DNA of 64,000 bases from Aralia elata (Eukaryota > Streptophyta > Magnoliopsida > Apiales > Araliaceae): contig CM068379.1 in assembly GCA_034770075.1 (NCBI GenBank), forward strand, positions 19,653,506 through 19,717,505. The letters are read 5' to 3'. The notes beneath the pieces were generated by a model. It worked only from the letters and a program-made list of their open reading frames with translations. It was not told where the DNA came from and made no database searches. The translations under genes were made by a program, and so were the position numbers. How positions within the stretch are numbered: position 1 is the stretch's first letter; the number at the start of each line of letters is the position of its first letter. This document shows positions 63,699 to 64,000 of the stretch, in pieces.

Positions 63699-64000
63699 AT
63701 CTCCCACTTGCACCAAAGCCAATCGCCATGGTATCTAATACCCTTTTTCTCGAAGTGACGATCATCCTGCTGTTGGATAAAGCTTCAGTAAATGGATATG
63801 CAATGTTGTTCTTGAGAGTCCACTATCTCTATAGTGACATCTCCTCTTTCAATGATTCTACTAATCAAATGAAAGTGTCACAACATATGTTTGAATCCAA
63901 GATGAGACTTAGGAACTATTCCTAGTTTTGTGATGAACTTTTCATCTAAACAATCAACTTGCAGCTTCATTTACAGCTATATACTTTGTCTTTGTCACTA
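63699..64000 (-). pseudogene. copia-2 pol 3' end: RNase H remnant (runs off the window)
   Basis: The minus strand from 64000 reads TKTKYIAVNEAAS, the copia RNase H motif, then a stop. It continues in part with HLGFKHM, ERGDVTIEIVDS and FEKKGIRYHGDWL, the usual last residues of copia pol, before the PPT GCAAGTGGGAGAT. Several stops and a missing piece show it is dead. The rest of the element should lie to the right. Confidence 0.8.

Overview
The window looks like plant nuclear DNA from a repeat-dense, heterochromatin-like region, probably of a eudicot. I cannot name the species. It is AT-rich, has no intact host gene, and is filled with plant-type LTR retrotransposons, Helitrons and MITEs. The primer-binding sites match plant tRNA-iMet and tRNA-Asp. 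The only host-gene sequence I recognise is a broken N-terminal fragment of a PUB12/13-type U-box E3 ubiquitin ligase at 30381-31967.

Nest A (1-17215): a minus-strand Helitron-like sequence was hit by a plus-strand Ty1/copia element (copia-A, gag remnant and 3' LTR). Its 5' LTR was then hit by a minus-strand chromodomain Ty3/gypsy element of Tekay/Del type (Tekay-1, running off the left edge). The Tekay-1 integrase region was in turn hit by a related element that survives as a solo LTR (2448-5929, target duplication ATAAC). Nest B (17216-26540): more minus-strand Helitron-like copies, partly head to tail. One carries a Tekay-lineage solo LTR (21478-26098, duplication ATTTC), which itself carries a 1.8-kb copia solo LTR (23431-25228, duplication ATATC).

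Middle (26540-32517): AT-rich DNA with a TIR MITE, two strong foldback MITEs with 10-bp target duplications, and the U-box fragment split by a hAT-like insertion.

Nest C (32518-50302): a long foldback element was split by a degenerate Ty3/gypsy element (G, 33312-50244, duplication CGACA). G was split by the best-preserved element, Tekay-3 (37477-48836, duplication TTTTA). Tekay-3 keeps two 2.7-kb LTRs, PBS, PPT, a gag-protease ORF, a 907-codon pol ORF (RT, RNase H, integrase, chromodomain) and an extra ORF upstream of gag that encodes an acidic coiled-coil protein.

Nest D (53608-64000): the 3' LTR and last part of pol of a minus-strand copia element (copia-2, same family as the solo LTR in nest B) were split by a complete non-autonomous Athila-like element (53837-62186, duplication TTCAC). 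That element has 2.4-2.5-kb LTRs carrying a striking GC-rich array, a perfect tRNA-Asp PBS, and one ORF that is a gag/protease stub with an unfamiliar C-terminal tail.

The intact or near-intact elements follow standard LTR-retrotransposon logic. LTR promoters would drive an RNA, a tRNA primes minus-strand DNA at the PBS, the PPT primes plus-strand DNA, Gag packages the RNA, RT/RNase H copies it, and integrase with its chromodomain inserts it. No element here looks fully competent: Tekay-1 is riddled with nonsense changes, Tekay-3 has two stops, a 2-nt deletion and a lost integrase zinc ligand, and G, copia-A and the Athila-like element lack most of pol. The most unusual items are the extra coiled-coil ORF shared by Tekay-1 and Tekay-3 (one copy with a 42-residue duplication), the GC array inside the Athila-like LTRs, the eightfold motif array in the copia-A U3, the repeated Helitron head-to-tail junctions, and the foldback elements.
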